Source: Neovahlkampfia damariscottae
Taxonomy: Eukaryota; Heterolobosea; Selenaionea; Neovahlkampfiida; Neovahlkampfiidae
Assembly: GCA_016618085.1 (NCBI GenBank)
Contig: JABLTG010000092.1
Coordinates: forward strand, 16,160-80,159
Direction: 5' to 3'
Length of the DNA: 64,000 bases
The notes under the pieces are model-generated. The model was given only the letters and a program-made list of their open reading frames with translations, did not search any database and was not told where the DNA came from. This document shows, piece after piece, positions 31,197-39,781 of the stretch. Within the stretch, counting starts at the first letter, position 1. Each line of letters starts with the position of its first letter. A program made the position numbers and the translations under genes.

Positions 31197-31219
31197 CCAA
31201 TCAATATCAGATCATCCAA
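31197..31219. promoter_or_regulatory. Tandem CCAAT boxes
   Basis: CCAAT at 31197-31201 and 31215-31219, same orientation, the second ending 6 nt before the ATG at 31226. Confidence 0.5.
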
Positions 31220-31225
31220 TCGAAA

Positions 31226-32134
31226 ATGTCCTCGAATTTATCAAAGGTTCTCAACAAATTGCAATGGATGAAAAAAGAAAAAATATGGCCAAATGGAAAG
31301 AGATATCTCTGGACTGATTCCTATGGTATTATTCTTTTAGTCAGTCTTTACAAAGAAACAAAAGAAATCAAATACCTTCAAGAAGCAGAATGGGTAATTG
31401 ATGATGTAAAAAAAAAATTGGGAAGAAAAAAAGGTGTTAGAATTGGAGAGGATCCAGATAGAGATGGTCAATATTTCCATTATCTTTCCAAATGGGTTTA
31501 CGCTTTGAACGAAATTGGTAAATTCATTCCACAATATCATGATGAAGCTGTGAAGACTATTAAAGATATTCATCCACACTTTTATGTTCCACACAGAGGA
31601 ATAATTTGGAAAATGAAAGAAGATCTATCAGGAATTTATGAAGGATATGGTTTTGGTGGTCTTGATCATTATGATGCATTCGTTACTTACAGACAAATTG
31701 ATGAAAATTCATTGGGTAAAGAAATCTCTCAAGTGTACGAACTAGTCAAAAGAGATTATAATAATTTCTCATGTAGTCAAGATTTAGGGTTAGGAGAAAC
31801 ACTTTGGATGGCTCATCATTATCCAAAGGAGAATTGGGCTGAGCATTTAACGACTTTTTGTTTGAATCAATTGAATGATATGTGGGTCTCAAACTCGAAA
31901 GATAAAGGATATTTCATGAGAGATGCTGTTTGGGAGAGAAATTTTATTTTAGCTTTTGGTAATTTTGGAGTCTCTATTGGCCTTCAAAGTGTTCATATGT
32001 GGCATGGAAGAATTGAAAAATTACACAACTTCTTTGACAGTTTTCAATCAAATGATAAGTATGACAGAGAAGCTATTACTCATGTAATGCATTGTAATTC
32101 ATTATTTCCAGGTGTATTGATAAAAAAAGACTGA
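31226..32134 (+). CDS. Alpha/alpha-toroid (six-hairpin glycosidase-like) protein (302 aa)
   Basis: The start at 31226 is chosen behind the tandem CCAAT boxes. Repeated helical pairs contain W-T-D-S-Y-G-I-I-L-L-V-S-L-Y, G-E-D-P-D-R-D-G-Q-Y-F-H-Y-L-S-K-W, G-L-D-H-Y-D-A-F-V-T-Y-R, L-G-L-G-E-T-L-W-M-A and W-E-R-N-F-I-L-A-F-G-N-F-G-V. The spacing and aromatic/acidic motifs fit a six-hairpin barrel as in unsaturated-glycan hydrolases or related uncharacterised proteins. No signal peptide, so cytosolic. Substrate unknown; enzyme call is tentative. Confidence 0.65.
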   Translation: MSSNLSKVLNKLQWMKKEKIWPNGKRYLWTDSYGIILLVSLYKETKEIKYLQEAEWVIDDVKKKLGRKKGVRIGEDPDRDGQYFHYLSKWVYALNEIGKFIPQYHDEAVKTIKDIHPHFYVPHRGIIWKMKEDLSGIYEGYGFGGLDHYDAFVTYRQIDENSLGKEISQVYELVKRDYNNFSCSQDLGLGETLWMAHHYPKENWAEHLTTFCLNQLNDMWVSNSKDKGYFMRDAVWERNFILAFGNFGVSIGLQSVHMWHGRIEKLHNFFDSFQSNDKYDREAITHVMHCNSLFPGVLIKKD

Positions 32135-32407
32135 AATAAAGAACCTGTTTGTTTTTCATCAATTCAAAACCATGATTTTCAGTATTTGTTTGTGATGATG
32201 AAAAAAAGTTCATGTATATTTATTACATAATGTCAACAAAATCTTCACATCCGAATTCTTCAAAGAATGTACTAAATTCTGTAATGTTGTTACATCATCA
32301 AAAGTACAATCTTCAACGATATTCTGTAACAGTTGACTGCCAATTTTTGGAAGGTGATCATCTTTTCTTATTTTCACTCTTTTTCCATAGAATTAAATTC
32401 GGGACCA

Positions 32408-32782
32408 ATGGAAATTTCTTTGATCAAAAGAATCAAGTTCACTGATAAAACAAGAATTCGAAAATACAAATCATTCTCAACATTCGATTCAGATTCTTAT
32501 CCTAGAAAGGAGAAGGAAAGGAGAAAAGAGGAATTTTTGATTTTTAGAGAAGAAACTTCTGCAAAAATGGATATTTTAATTCATAAATTCGAAACGCTAG
32601 AAACAAAGATTGATCATGTTCAACTAGAAATTCAATCTGAATTGAAGAAAATCGAAAAATATCAAAATTCATGGATCAAATCATTATCTTCAGGTGTTTT
32701 TGCGATTATTTTGATATTGTTGTACTATGACTATTTCAATGCTTCTCGTAGTATTTTCAAAGAAGAAACAAACAAAAATTGA
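32408..32782 (+). CDS. Tail-anchored coiled-coil protein, copy 1 of tandem pair (124 aa)
   Basis: The ATG at 32408 overlaps a CCAAT box (32405-32409). The basic N-terminus is followed by K-E-E-F-L-I-F-R-E-E-T-S-A-K, a coiled coil of about 45 residues, a single C-terminal hydrophobic helix (S-S-G-V-F-A-I-I-L-I-L-L-Y-Y) and a short tail. The same layout and the E-E-F-L-I-F-R-E motif recur in the next gene, so they are tandem duplicates. Tail anchoring suggests an organelle or ER surface tether. The start is tentative; an upstream in-frame extension exists. Confidence 0.55.
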   Translation: MEISLIKRIKFTDKTRIRKYKSFSTFDSDSYPRKEKERRKEEFLIFREETSAKMDILIHKFETLETKIDHVQLEIQSELKKIEKYQNSWIKSLSSGVFAIILILLYYDYFNASRSIFKEETNKN

Positions 32783-32832
32783 ATTTCCAAAAACATTTTG
32801 ATCTCAAAAATCATTGGTCGAAGAATTTCTTC

Positions 32833-33189
32833 ATGTTAAAACGATTCAAATTCAAGACAATTTCAAAAATCGGTTTTAGATCTTTTGTGAATGATTCCGA
32901 TGATTCTGTAGAAATGAAAAAATCATTCGAAATTGATCAGGCAGCCAGAGAAGAGTTTTTAATTTTCAGAGAAAAAGCAACTTCAAAATTGGAACTTCAA
33001 CAAACTAAAATTCAAAATTTGGAAAATGAAATGGATCATATTCATAAACAAATTAAAATTCATCTAAAAGCTCAAGAAGAAACTCGAAGTGAAATTGAAC
33101 TTTTAAATTCAAATCAAAAAGCGATATTATTTTCGATAGTGATAATGTACTTAATTCTATTTGTGATCAAATTCACTGGGAACACTTGA
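32833..33189 (+). CDS. Tail-anchored coiled-coil protein, copy 2 (118 aa)
   Basis: Starts 50 bp after copy 1 ends, 15 nt behind an ATTGG box (32813-32817). It has the same order: basic N-terminus (M-L-K-R-F-K-F-K), E-E-F-L-I-F-R-E-K-A-T-S-K, coiled coil, C-terminal helix (I-L-F-S-I-V-I-M-Y-L-I-L-F-V-I). Overall identity to copy 1 is low, so the duplication is old. The N-terminus could resemble a targeting sequence. Confidence 0.55.
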   Translation: MLKRFKFKTISKIGFRSFVNDSDDSVEMKKSFEIDQAAREEFLIFREKATSKLELQQTKIQNLENEMDHIHKQIKIHLKAQEETRSEIELLNSNQKAILFSIVIMYLILFVIKFTGNT

Positions 33190-33622
33190 TCCTCAAAACT
33201 TCGGAATAAAATTTTTCAATCAATTGGATTTTGATTAAAAAAAGATTTAATTAAAATTCAATAATTCTGAACCTGAAAAATTGACAAACGCCTTCGCAAA
33301 ACGACATCACAAACAACAAAGATTCCCACATTTTATTACGACGTTCACAAATTCGTCACAAACAACAGTTTGGTCCATGGATTCACATAATTCTGCGCTT
33401 ACAAAATTTTTTTTGTAGCTGTGGATTTAAATCGTTGCTCACAATTATTCTTCAAATGTGTAAAAATGTTTGAATTTCTGTTGGTTGTGAAGATGAATCA
33501 GATTCCTTGAATTTTGGTGATTGAAAATTGAATAAATTCCAATTCTATTTTGGACCTAAATTCTTCCATTTTCTTGATCTCAATTTCCTTTCTTTTTTTT
33601 CACCAATCACTTTGTTGCAAAG
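33190..33622. other. Intergenic region
   Basis: About 430 bp without a supported gene. The word CACAAACAAC occurs twice (33289-33298 and 33357-33366) in an A/C-rich stretch similar in texture to 30120-30210. A CCAAT box at 33603-33607 serves the MYND gene. Confidence 0.4.
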
Positions 33623-34774
33623 ATGAAAAAAACATGTGAAGTTTGTTGGAAAACTGAAAATTTAAAACTTTGTAGTGGTTGTAAAACATTTTATTTTTGT
33701 GGAAAAGATTGTCAACAAAAACATTGGAGAACTGTTCACAAAACACAATGCAAACATTTCAATACATTAACTATTCAAAAAGCACTACAGAATATAAAAA
33801 CAGGAAAATTATTGTATCCTTCTTTCACTTTTATCTTTTCAAAATTACAACGAAATTATGATGGAAGAGAAATTATGAAAAATCCAGATGCAGATTCTTT
33901 TGGACTTGAAATTCATCAAATAGCATGTACTCTTAATATACTACCAATTTTAAAAGAACTTTCAGAAAATCAATTATTTCATGATATGTTCTTTACAAAG
34001 AAATTTTTCATCTCAAGAAGTCAACAAAGTTTTTTTGATAAATTTAAAATAACTTCAAATGATGTTTCTGATATTTATGATGATAATGAAGAAGAAATGG
34101 AATCTTATTTAGAAATTGCAGAGGATGATTTATCTTGTTATCAATTTTGTTTTTTACTTTCTACTTTATTATCTCGTTTTACAACTTCAAATACAAAATT
34201 TTCAAATGAATCAATTGTTCAAATTTGTCGATTAAATGGAGATCCGTTGGTCAGAATTTCTTGTGGAAGTGCTCTTTCCGAACAATTTAGTCATTTGATA
34301 CGACAATTTGGTTCATTAAAAAAAAAATTGATAATTGAAAATGGAGGTTGTTTAGGTGCTTTTTTTGATATAATAGAAGATGAAATGTTCGCTGGAACTG
34401 CAATTTCTTTTTTGAATTCTTTACAACAAAATGATTGGAAGTTGATAAAACAAGATGATTTGAAAATTTTAATACCATTTTTATTAAAACATTTGAAAGA
34501 AAAAGATGAATTTAAGAAATACTTTCTTTCAATTTTAAAATCTCATTCAAAAATTCTTCAAGAAATGATTAAATCAAATCCACTTCAAAATGAATATTTT
34601 AATTATTTTAATCAAGAATTAAAAAATTCAAAAGATGATTTTGAAAAAGGAATTGAAAAATTATTGGATGGATTCCAAAAATTAACTTTTGATGATCGTT
34701 TTAAGTATGAATATCAATGTTGGAGCAAAAGTAGTCAAGAACAATGGGATGCAATGAAAAAAATAAAAATTTGA
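33623..34774 (+). CDS. MYND zinc-finger protein with helical repeat body (383 aa)
   Basis: The MYND finger occupies residues 5-43 with all ligands: C-E-V-C, C-S-G-C, Y-F-C-G-K-D-C, H-W-x-x-H, C. The remaining 340 residues are helical and Leu-rich, perhaps ARM-like (L-L-S-T-L-L-S-R-F, L-I-P-F-L-L-K-H-L-K). There is no SET domain. MYND fingers bind proline-rich ligands. The ATG lies 15 nt from CCAAT 33603-33607. Confidence 0.8.
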   Translation: MKKTCEVCWKTENLKLCSGCKTFYFCGKDCQQKHWRTVHKTQCKHFNTLTIQKALQNIKTGKLLYPSFTFIFSKLQRNYDGREIMKNPDADSFGLEIHQIACTLNILPILKELSENQLFHDMFFTKKFFISRSQQSFFDKFKITSNDVSDIYDDNEEEMESYLEIAEDDLSCYQFCFLLSTLLSRFTTSNTKFSNESIVQICRLNGDPLVRISCGSALSEQFSHLIRQFGSLKKKLIIENGGCLGAFFDIIEDEMFAGTAISFLNSLQQNDWKLIKQDDLKILIPFLLKHLKEKDEFKKYFLSILKSHSKILQEMIKSNPLQNEYFNYFNQELKNSKDDFEKGIEKLLDGFQKLTFDDRFKYEYQCWSKSSQEQWDAMKKIKI

Positions 34775-34923
34775 TATTCATGACAATGCCTTCACACCAA
34801 AAAAATAACAAAAATTGTACAACACAAATACATTTAACAAAGAAATTGCAATTCACAACTTCATCTCGTTTTTACTTTTTTTCTTATTTTCAGTGCCTGT
34901 AGAATTGTCCAATCATTTTGTGG

Positions 34924-35733
34924 ATGGAAATAACAGAAGAGGACAATACACGATTGTTCAAAGAAATAGATGCCCTTAGAATGAAAGGAGATTGGAAAGG
35001 ACTTGAATCACTGACAAATTCACAAAAAACTGACATACATTCGGTATATTATTCTGAGTCTTTATTTCAACTCGGAAAACCTTTTGAAGGTTCAGAAATA
35101 CTCAAATCCTTGAAAATCAATAATAAAAAAGAAACAGCTGTAGATTTCTTTGTAATGGCAAAAATATCAAGACTACAATATAATCACCATGATGCTTTTA
35201 AGTATGACAAAATTGCAGCAAAAAGAGGTTTGGCCAATTCACAAAACAATATGATTATTTATTACGATAAGGGAATTGGAACATCAAGAAACCTTCACAA
35301 ATCATTCTTTTGGATGCAAAAAGCAGCTGAAAATAATTTAGTAGATTCACAATTCAATTGTGGTCTCTACTTTTACCAAGGAAGTGATTGTTGTGAACAA
35401 AATTTTGAAAAATCATTTTATTGGTTTTCAAGAGCTGCTGAGAAAAATGATGAAATATCTTTGTTTTTTATTGCAGAGCATTATGAAAAAGGTCGTTTCA
35501 TTGAAAAAAACTTAGACAAAGCTTATGAGATTTATGTTTGGTTATTGAAAAATGAACACGAAAGAACAAGAAAATTTGCAAGAGAAAAAGTGAATTTCTT
35601 TCAAGAAGAAGGTTTAACGTTGATAGCTCATCATGATAAAATGAAAATGTATCTCAAATTGATTCCATCAAATACCATGTTAACCATTTATACAGATGTC
35701 AATATATTCACCATTGACCAAATTAAGCACTGA
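34924..35733 (+). CDS. Sel1-like repeat protein (269 aa)
   Basis: ATG 34924 lies 10 nt after CCAAT 34909-34913. Four to five Sel1 units are visible (A-A-K-R-G-L-A-N-S-Q-N-N-M, A-A-E-N-N-L-V-D-S-Q-F-N-C-G, A-A-E-K-N-D-E-I-S-L-F-F-I-A-E), each with the K-A/S-F-x-W/Y lead-in. Short and cytosolic. Related in type to the larger Sel1 protein at 7374-9188 but without the LRR part. Confidence 0.75.
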   Translation: MEITEEDNTRLFKEIDALRMKGDWKGLESLTNSQKTDIHSVYYSESLFQLGKPFEGSEILKSLKINNKKETAVDFFVMAKISRLQYNHHDAFKYDKIAAKRGLANSQNNMIIYYDKGIGTSRNLHKSFFWMQKAAENNLVDSQFNCGLYFYQGSDCCEQNFEKSFYWFSRAAEKNDEISLFFIAEHYEKGRFIEKNLDKAYEIYVWLLKNEHERTRKFAREKVNFFQEEGLTLIAHHDKMKMYLKLIPSNTMLTIYTDVNIFTIDQIKH

Positions 35734-35866
35734 AATAAGAATCAAAAGACTTTACTTAATATAGAGGATCAATTTGATCTGTTTTGAACTGATCTTGCTA
35801 AATTTAGTATTTTTTGTTTTCAATAAATTCCAGGAGTTTTTGATGAAAAATCAGATTCAAAGAAAA

Positions 35867-36952
35867 ATGAAAACATTACTCACAACATTGTTATTCTCTC
35901 TTTTAGTCAGTATAGTCCTTGCTGGTGGTTCATATGCACCAAATGTTGGTAATGATTATTACAACAAAAATGATGGTTCATACAAAGATGCCTATGATGC
36001 AAAAAACTCAAATTATTATGAAAATGATCAAGCAAAATATCATAATAATGACAATGTTTATAATGATGCTGCTAATGAACGGGAATCAAAAAACAACTAT
36101 AACACAAGAGCAAATGCTGCTGAAAACAAACTTGCAAATCGAAATACCTATGCAAATGAAAGAGATGATGCAGATGTTTACAAAAATCATTTAAAATTCA
36201 ATAAAGATAATAAATACAATAATGATCGTTATGCAAATAAAAAATACAACAATTATGTTGATGATTCAAATTTGAATGATTATGGTAGAGTTAACAAAGT
36301 ATCAAAACATCAAAAACAAAGAGACAGCAATAATGAAAACTCAGAAGCAAATCATTATGAAACAACTCATAATGAAAATGCAGATGCTGGTATTGGATAT
36401 GGTGGTTATGGAAAAGGTGGAGCAAAACATGGATCTTCAAAAAAGCACATGCAAAAACATGGTTTCAGAAATAACAGAAACTCCGACTGGATCAATGATT
36501 TTGATGTTGATTCATTAAACTCTGAAAACAAAATCAACCAATATAAAACCAAAAGAGGAGTCAATTTTGAAGACACCAAAGCTGCTAAAGAAGATAATAG
36601 AAATGCTGTTTATTATGAAAATGATAACCAAAATATCAAACAAAGAAGAGGTAAGGATTATAAAGAAAATGTTGTTGATCAATATAACAAATATGCAAAT
36701 TCTGACACCAACAAGAACAACTATGATAGAGCAAATAATTATCAAACAAATTCTGCAAACAAAAATAACAAAAAAGTTGTCAATCATCAAAAAAGTGATA
36801 ATTCAAATGTCAAGCATTCATATCGTGATAATGATAATCTTCAAAAAACAATTGCAAGAGATCAAGGTGCTGGCTATGGAAATAATTATGGTGGATATGG
36901 TAGTTATCGTGATCAACCTGGTTATGGATATTTTGGAAATGATCATTATTAA
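35867..36952 (+). CDS. Secreted Asn/Lys/Tyr/Asp-rich protein (paralogue of 2169-3347)
   Basis: The start at 35867 (M-K-T-L-L-T-T-L-L-F-S-L-L-V-S-I-V-L-A) gives a clean signal peptide; an in-frame ATG 24 nt upstream would add a basic extension. The mature protein is dominated by N, Y, D and K with G-Y-G-G-Y-G patches near residues 165 and 350. It shares K-R-G-V-N-F and I-K-Q-R-R-G-K-D with the 2-kb protein in the same order, plus a K-K-H-x-x-x-H patch before them. Upstream DNA of both genes has TTTCAATAAAT, GTTTTTGAT and ATTCAA-GAAAA words but no CCAAT box. Likely extracellular coat or matrix component. Confidence 0.75.
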   Translation: MKTLLTTLLFSLLVSIVLAGGSYAPNVGNDYYNKNDGSYKDAYDAKNSNYYENDQAKYHNNDNVYNDAANERESKNNYNTRANAAENKLANRNTYANERDDADVYKNHLKFNKDNKYNNDRYANKKYNNYVDDSNLNDYGRVNKVSKHQKQRDSNNENSEANHYETTHNENADAGIGYGGYGKGGAKHGSSKKHMQKHGFRNNRNSDWINDFDVDSLNSENKINQYKTKRGVNFEDTKAAKEDNRNAVYYENDNQNIKQRRGKDYKENVVDQYNKYANSDTNKNNYDRANNYQTNSANKNNKKVVNHQKSDNSNVKHSYRDNDNLQKTIARDQGAGYGNNYGGYGSYRDQPGYGYFGNDHY

Positions 36953-37144
36953 ACATTTCAATAAAAGTTTCGTGCAAATTATTAACCCAATTAATTGTAA
37001 ATTAAACCAAGAATTACCCTAACAAAAATTATTCCAGAAAAAGATGTTAACTTTTTAGTTGAACTATAATTTGATATACTAGCAGCTGTTCACTATATTA
37101 ATTAAGGTAAATACTCACCATTGTTTTATTGGTTCGGAGTTTTA

Positions 37145-38251
37145 ATGTCTTTGGAAGAGAACATCGTTGAGTGGAAAAAAGTTTTCGAAAAGCATGAACT
37201 TGAAGAAATAGAAAACTTTTTAAATGACAATTCTTTATGGAAGGCGTTAAAAGGAGATGAAGAGAACAACAAATTTGGAACAAAATTGAATGAAGAAACT
37301 GTTAAAATCAAAACTGACGTTGTTGAAGAAGAATATGAAATTTTTTATCGTCACTATGAACAAAAAGATCCAGTTGGTGTTTTATTCATGTTTCATGGAT
37401 TAGGAAATTGCTCAGGAATGAGAAACAACTTAGCTGAACTTTTTGTTAGAGAAAATTATGAAGTATTTGCATTTGATCAATATGGACATGGTAAAAGTGT
37501 TGGTAATAGACTTTCTCAGTTTGATAATTTCGAAATTTTATACAAAACTGGATTACAATTTGTACAAAAAATGTACCAAAAAAACTCAAAAAAATTTGAG
37601 AAACTTCCATTGTTTTTTATCGGGTAAGAAATGATTTTTTCATTAATTCCAGAGAATCAATGGGTGGAGCTACTATTTTGGAGTGTTTGTTAAATTTACC
37701 ACAGGATTTTCCAAAAGTGACAGGTGTAATTCTTTCAGCTGCAGCTATTGAACTAAAAGCAAAACCAAATGTTGTATTCAGTACAATTTTTAGGTAACAT
37801 TACATCAACCACTAATATATTATCAAAGTGCATTTTCTTATACTTTTCCTTCTTTCACTTTGGGTAGAGGAGACCCTGCAAGAAATACAAGATTTATCAC
37901 TGAACAAGAGAGAAGAACTAACCATCCTGAAGCAACTATAACAGGTTTACCTAGTTGTACTGCACGTGAAATGATAAGAATGAGTGATCATTTACTCGAA
38001 AATTTATCAGAAATTGATATTCCAATATTAATTCATCAAGGTACAAATGACTATGTTGTAGATCCAAATGGATCGAAATTGTTATACCAAAACTGTAAAA
38101 GCAAAGATAAGAAATTAATAATTTATCATGATGGTTTACATTCACTTTTAACTGATCATCCAGCAATGGTAGAGTCTTTTTTTTTTAATTTTTTTTCACG
38201 TAGGATGCCTTACAAGAATCACTCAATTGGGTCAAAGAAAGAAGTAAATAA
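37145..38251 (+). CDS. Monoacylglycerol-lipase-like alpha/beta hydrolase (335 aa)
   Basis: Exons 37145-37623, 37653-37793, 37829-38168, 38204-38251; introns 29, 35 and 35 nt. The second 35-nt intron is preferred over a longer one because the intervening sequence then codes a smooth link. The fold motifs are H-G-L-G-N (oxyanion), D-Q-Y-G-H-G-K-S, the nucleophile elbow G-E-S-M-G-G created exactly at the first splice junction, I-H-Q-G-T-N-D (acid) and G-L-H-S-L-L (His). Probable monoglyceride or lysophospholipid hydrolase. ATG 12 nt after ATTGG 37128-37132. The stop is 3 bp from the convergent gene. Confidence 0.9.
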
Positions 38252-38254
38252 ATT

Positions 38255-39082
38255 TTATTTCTCTTCATCAGAATTTGATTCATAACCTTCTTCTTGTTCA
38301 ATTTGTTCTAAAGCACATAACATCAAACATTTATCCAATGTATTATCACGATTTTCGAAACCAAAAACTCCGAATTTTTTATCATCATTAGTGAAAATAA
38401 CGAAACCATTATCTTCTCCAAATTTATCAGATTTAAGAATTTTGTCAATATCTTTGTAATAAATCCTTTTGATTTGATCAGGAAGAATGACAGATTCATA
38501 AATCAAATGATCATCAAAAAGATGTAAAAATCCATAAATAAAATCATCATTCATGCATTCATCATATGATAAAATAAAATTAGTTCCTGATTTTGATTCT
38601 AAATTCAATCTTTCATAAATTGATGTTTCTGGATATTTTGATTTATGACGTAAAACGAATTTGTTAAAAATTTGATTTAAAATTTGTTTTTTTTCTTGTA
38701 TTTGTAATGTTTGTGTGTTGTCTTCATATGTCAATTCATTATATAGTTCCTTCAATTTTTTATTTTCTTCTTCATTTTCCTGTTTTTCTGAGTGATATGT
38801 TTGAGCTAAAAGTGCTTGAGCATCATCAGATAAACCTGTAATTTGACCTGATTTTTTAACTTTTGTTATTTCTTTTTGTAAGTCTAAGGTACTTTCAATT
38901 GTTTTTTGTTTTTCATCATCCAAAACTTTGTTTTGTTTTTCAATTTCTCTGTATTTTTTATAAACATCATTAATAGTTGATTCATCAGCTTATTTTGTTA
39001 TTTTTTTATTTTTTTTACTTGATTTCATCATTTTCTTTTGATTTGCCCAAGTTGGTGCAGCAAATAATTTTTGTAAAGACAT
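38255..39082 (-). CDS. GRAM-like domain protein (265 aa)
   Basis: Exons 39019-39082 and 38255-38988, joined across a 30-nt intron. The N-terminal 125 residues are charged and coiled. The C-terminal part (F-N-K-F-V-L-R-H, L-H-L-F-D-D-H-L-I-Y-E-S, I-Y-Y-K-D-I-D-K-I-L, N-G-F-V-I-F-T-N-D-D-K-K-F) has the strand spacing of a GRAM/PH-like lipid- or protein-binding domain, followed by an acidic tail. The domain call is moderate. Its ATG shares the ATTGG box at 39122-39126 with the divergent LENG1-like gene. Confidence 0.6.
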
Positions 39083-39121
39083 GTTGCTCACAATAATTCA
39101 AAAAGACTAAAAAACTTTATG

Positions 39122-39126
39122 ATTGG
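39122..39126. promoter_or_regulatory. Shared CCAAT (ATTGG) box between divergent genes
   Basis: Only box between the minus ATG at 39082 and the plus ATG at 39158, 39 and 31 nt away respectively. Confidence 0.5.
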
Positions 39127-39157
39127 TCAGATTATCTCTGGTGTTTGTTGTTTGCTG

Positions 39158-39670
39158 ATGTCTGGTAATTTAAAAATCTCAAAGCATAAAAGTTGGCATG
39201 TTTGGACCAAGGATAATATTGAAAGAGTTGAAAAAGATGAACGAGAACATGAAGAAAAAGAAAAAAAAAAAAGAAAAAGAGCAGAAGAAATGGATGAAGA
39301 AGAACGATACAAAAAATTAAAAAATCGTTCAAGAATAGAAAATGGACAAGAACCTGAAAAAGAAGAAAACGTAAATTTTTTTAAAAACTTTGAAGGAGAT
39401 TTAAATTTAATTGATTCTGACAAAACAAAGGAAGAAAAACGTGGAGGAACTCCATTGATACCTGAAAAGAAAAAAAAGTCCAGATTTGAAAACGTAGTTT
39501 ATTCAAACCTTAATACTGTAAATAAAGAAAAAGAAGAAAAAAAAACGAAAAAAATTAAACCTGTAAAAAAAGAAAAGAAAAGTATAGAAACATTACGTCA
39601 AGAGCGACTTGAAAGAGAATTAGAAGAAAAACAAAAAATACAAAAATTATTGAGAAAAAATCAAAAATGA
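39158..39670 (+). CDS. LENG1-like (CIR N-terminal domain) splicing-associated protein (170 aa)
   Basis: Start at 39158; the in-frame ATG at 39119 lies before the ATTGG box. The N-terminus H-K-S-W-H-V-W-T-K-D-N-I-E-R-V, then D-E-R-E-H-E-E-K-E, closely follows the CIR/LENG1 family opening (K-S-W-H-V-x-N-K-D-N-x-x-R-V-x-x-D-E). A highly charged body and a conserved-type tail (L-R-Q-E-R-L-E-R-E) follow. Family members associate with late spliceosomes, which suits an intron-rich genome. Confidence 0.8.
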   Translation: MSGNLKISKHKSWHVWTKDNIERVEKDEREHEEKEKKKRKRAEEMDEEERYKKLKNRSRIENGQEPEKEENVNFFKNFEGDLNLIDSDKTKEEKRGGTPLIPEKKKKSRFENVVYSNLNTVNKEKEEKKTKKIKPVKKEKKSIETLRQERLERELEEKQKIQKLLRKNQK

Positions 39671-39781
39671 TTGGATTAAAAATATGAATAAAAACTCCGA
39701 TTGGTTATTCAAAGTCAACGTTTTTTTGTTTTGAAAACTCAGTTGATTTCGTTCCATATCACAAAAACATATTAAGAACTC

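Noticed and set aside
32212-32445. Plus-strand 77-aa ORF before the tandem coiled-coil pair
   Set aside because: Overlaps the better supported gene at 32408 in another frame and has no promoter box or motif.
35774-35866. N-terminal extension of the second secreted protein to 35774
   Set aside because: It would put a second hydrophobic stretch before the clear signal peptide; the ATG at 35867 gives the same arrangement as its paralogue.
37794-37867. A single 75-nt intron in the lipase gene
   Set aside because: A 35-nt intron (37794-37828) fits the size class and leaves a coding link in the same phase.
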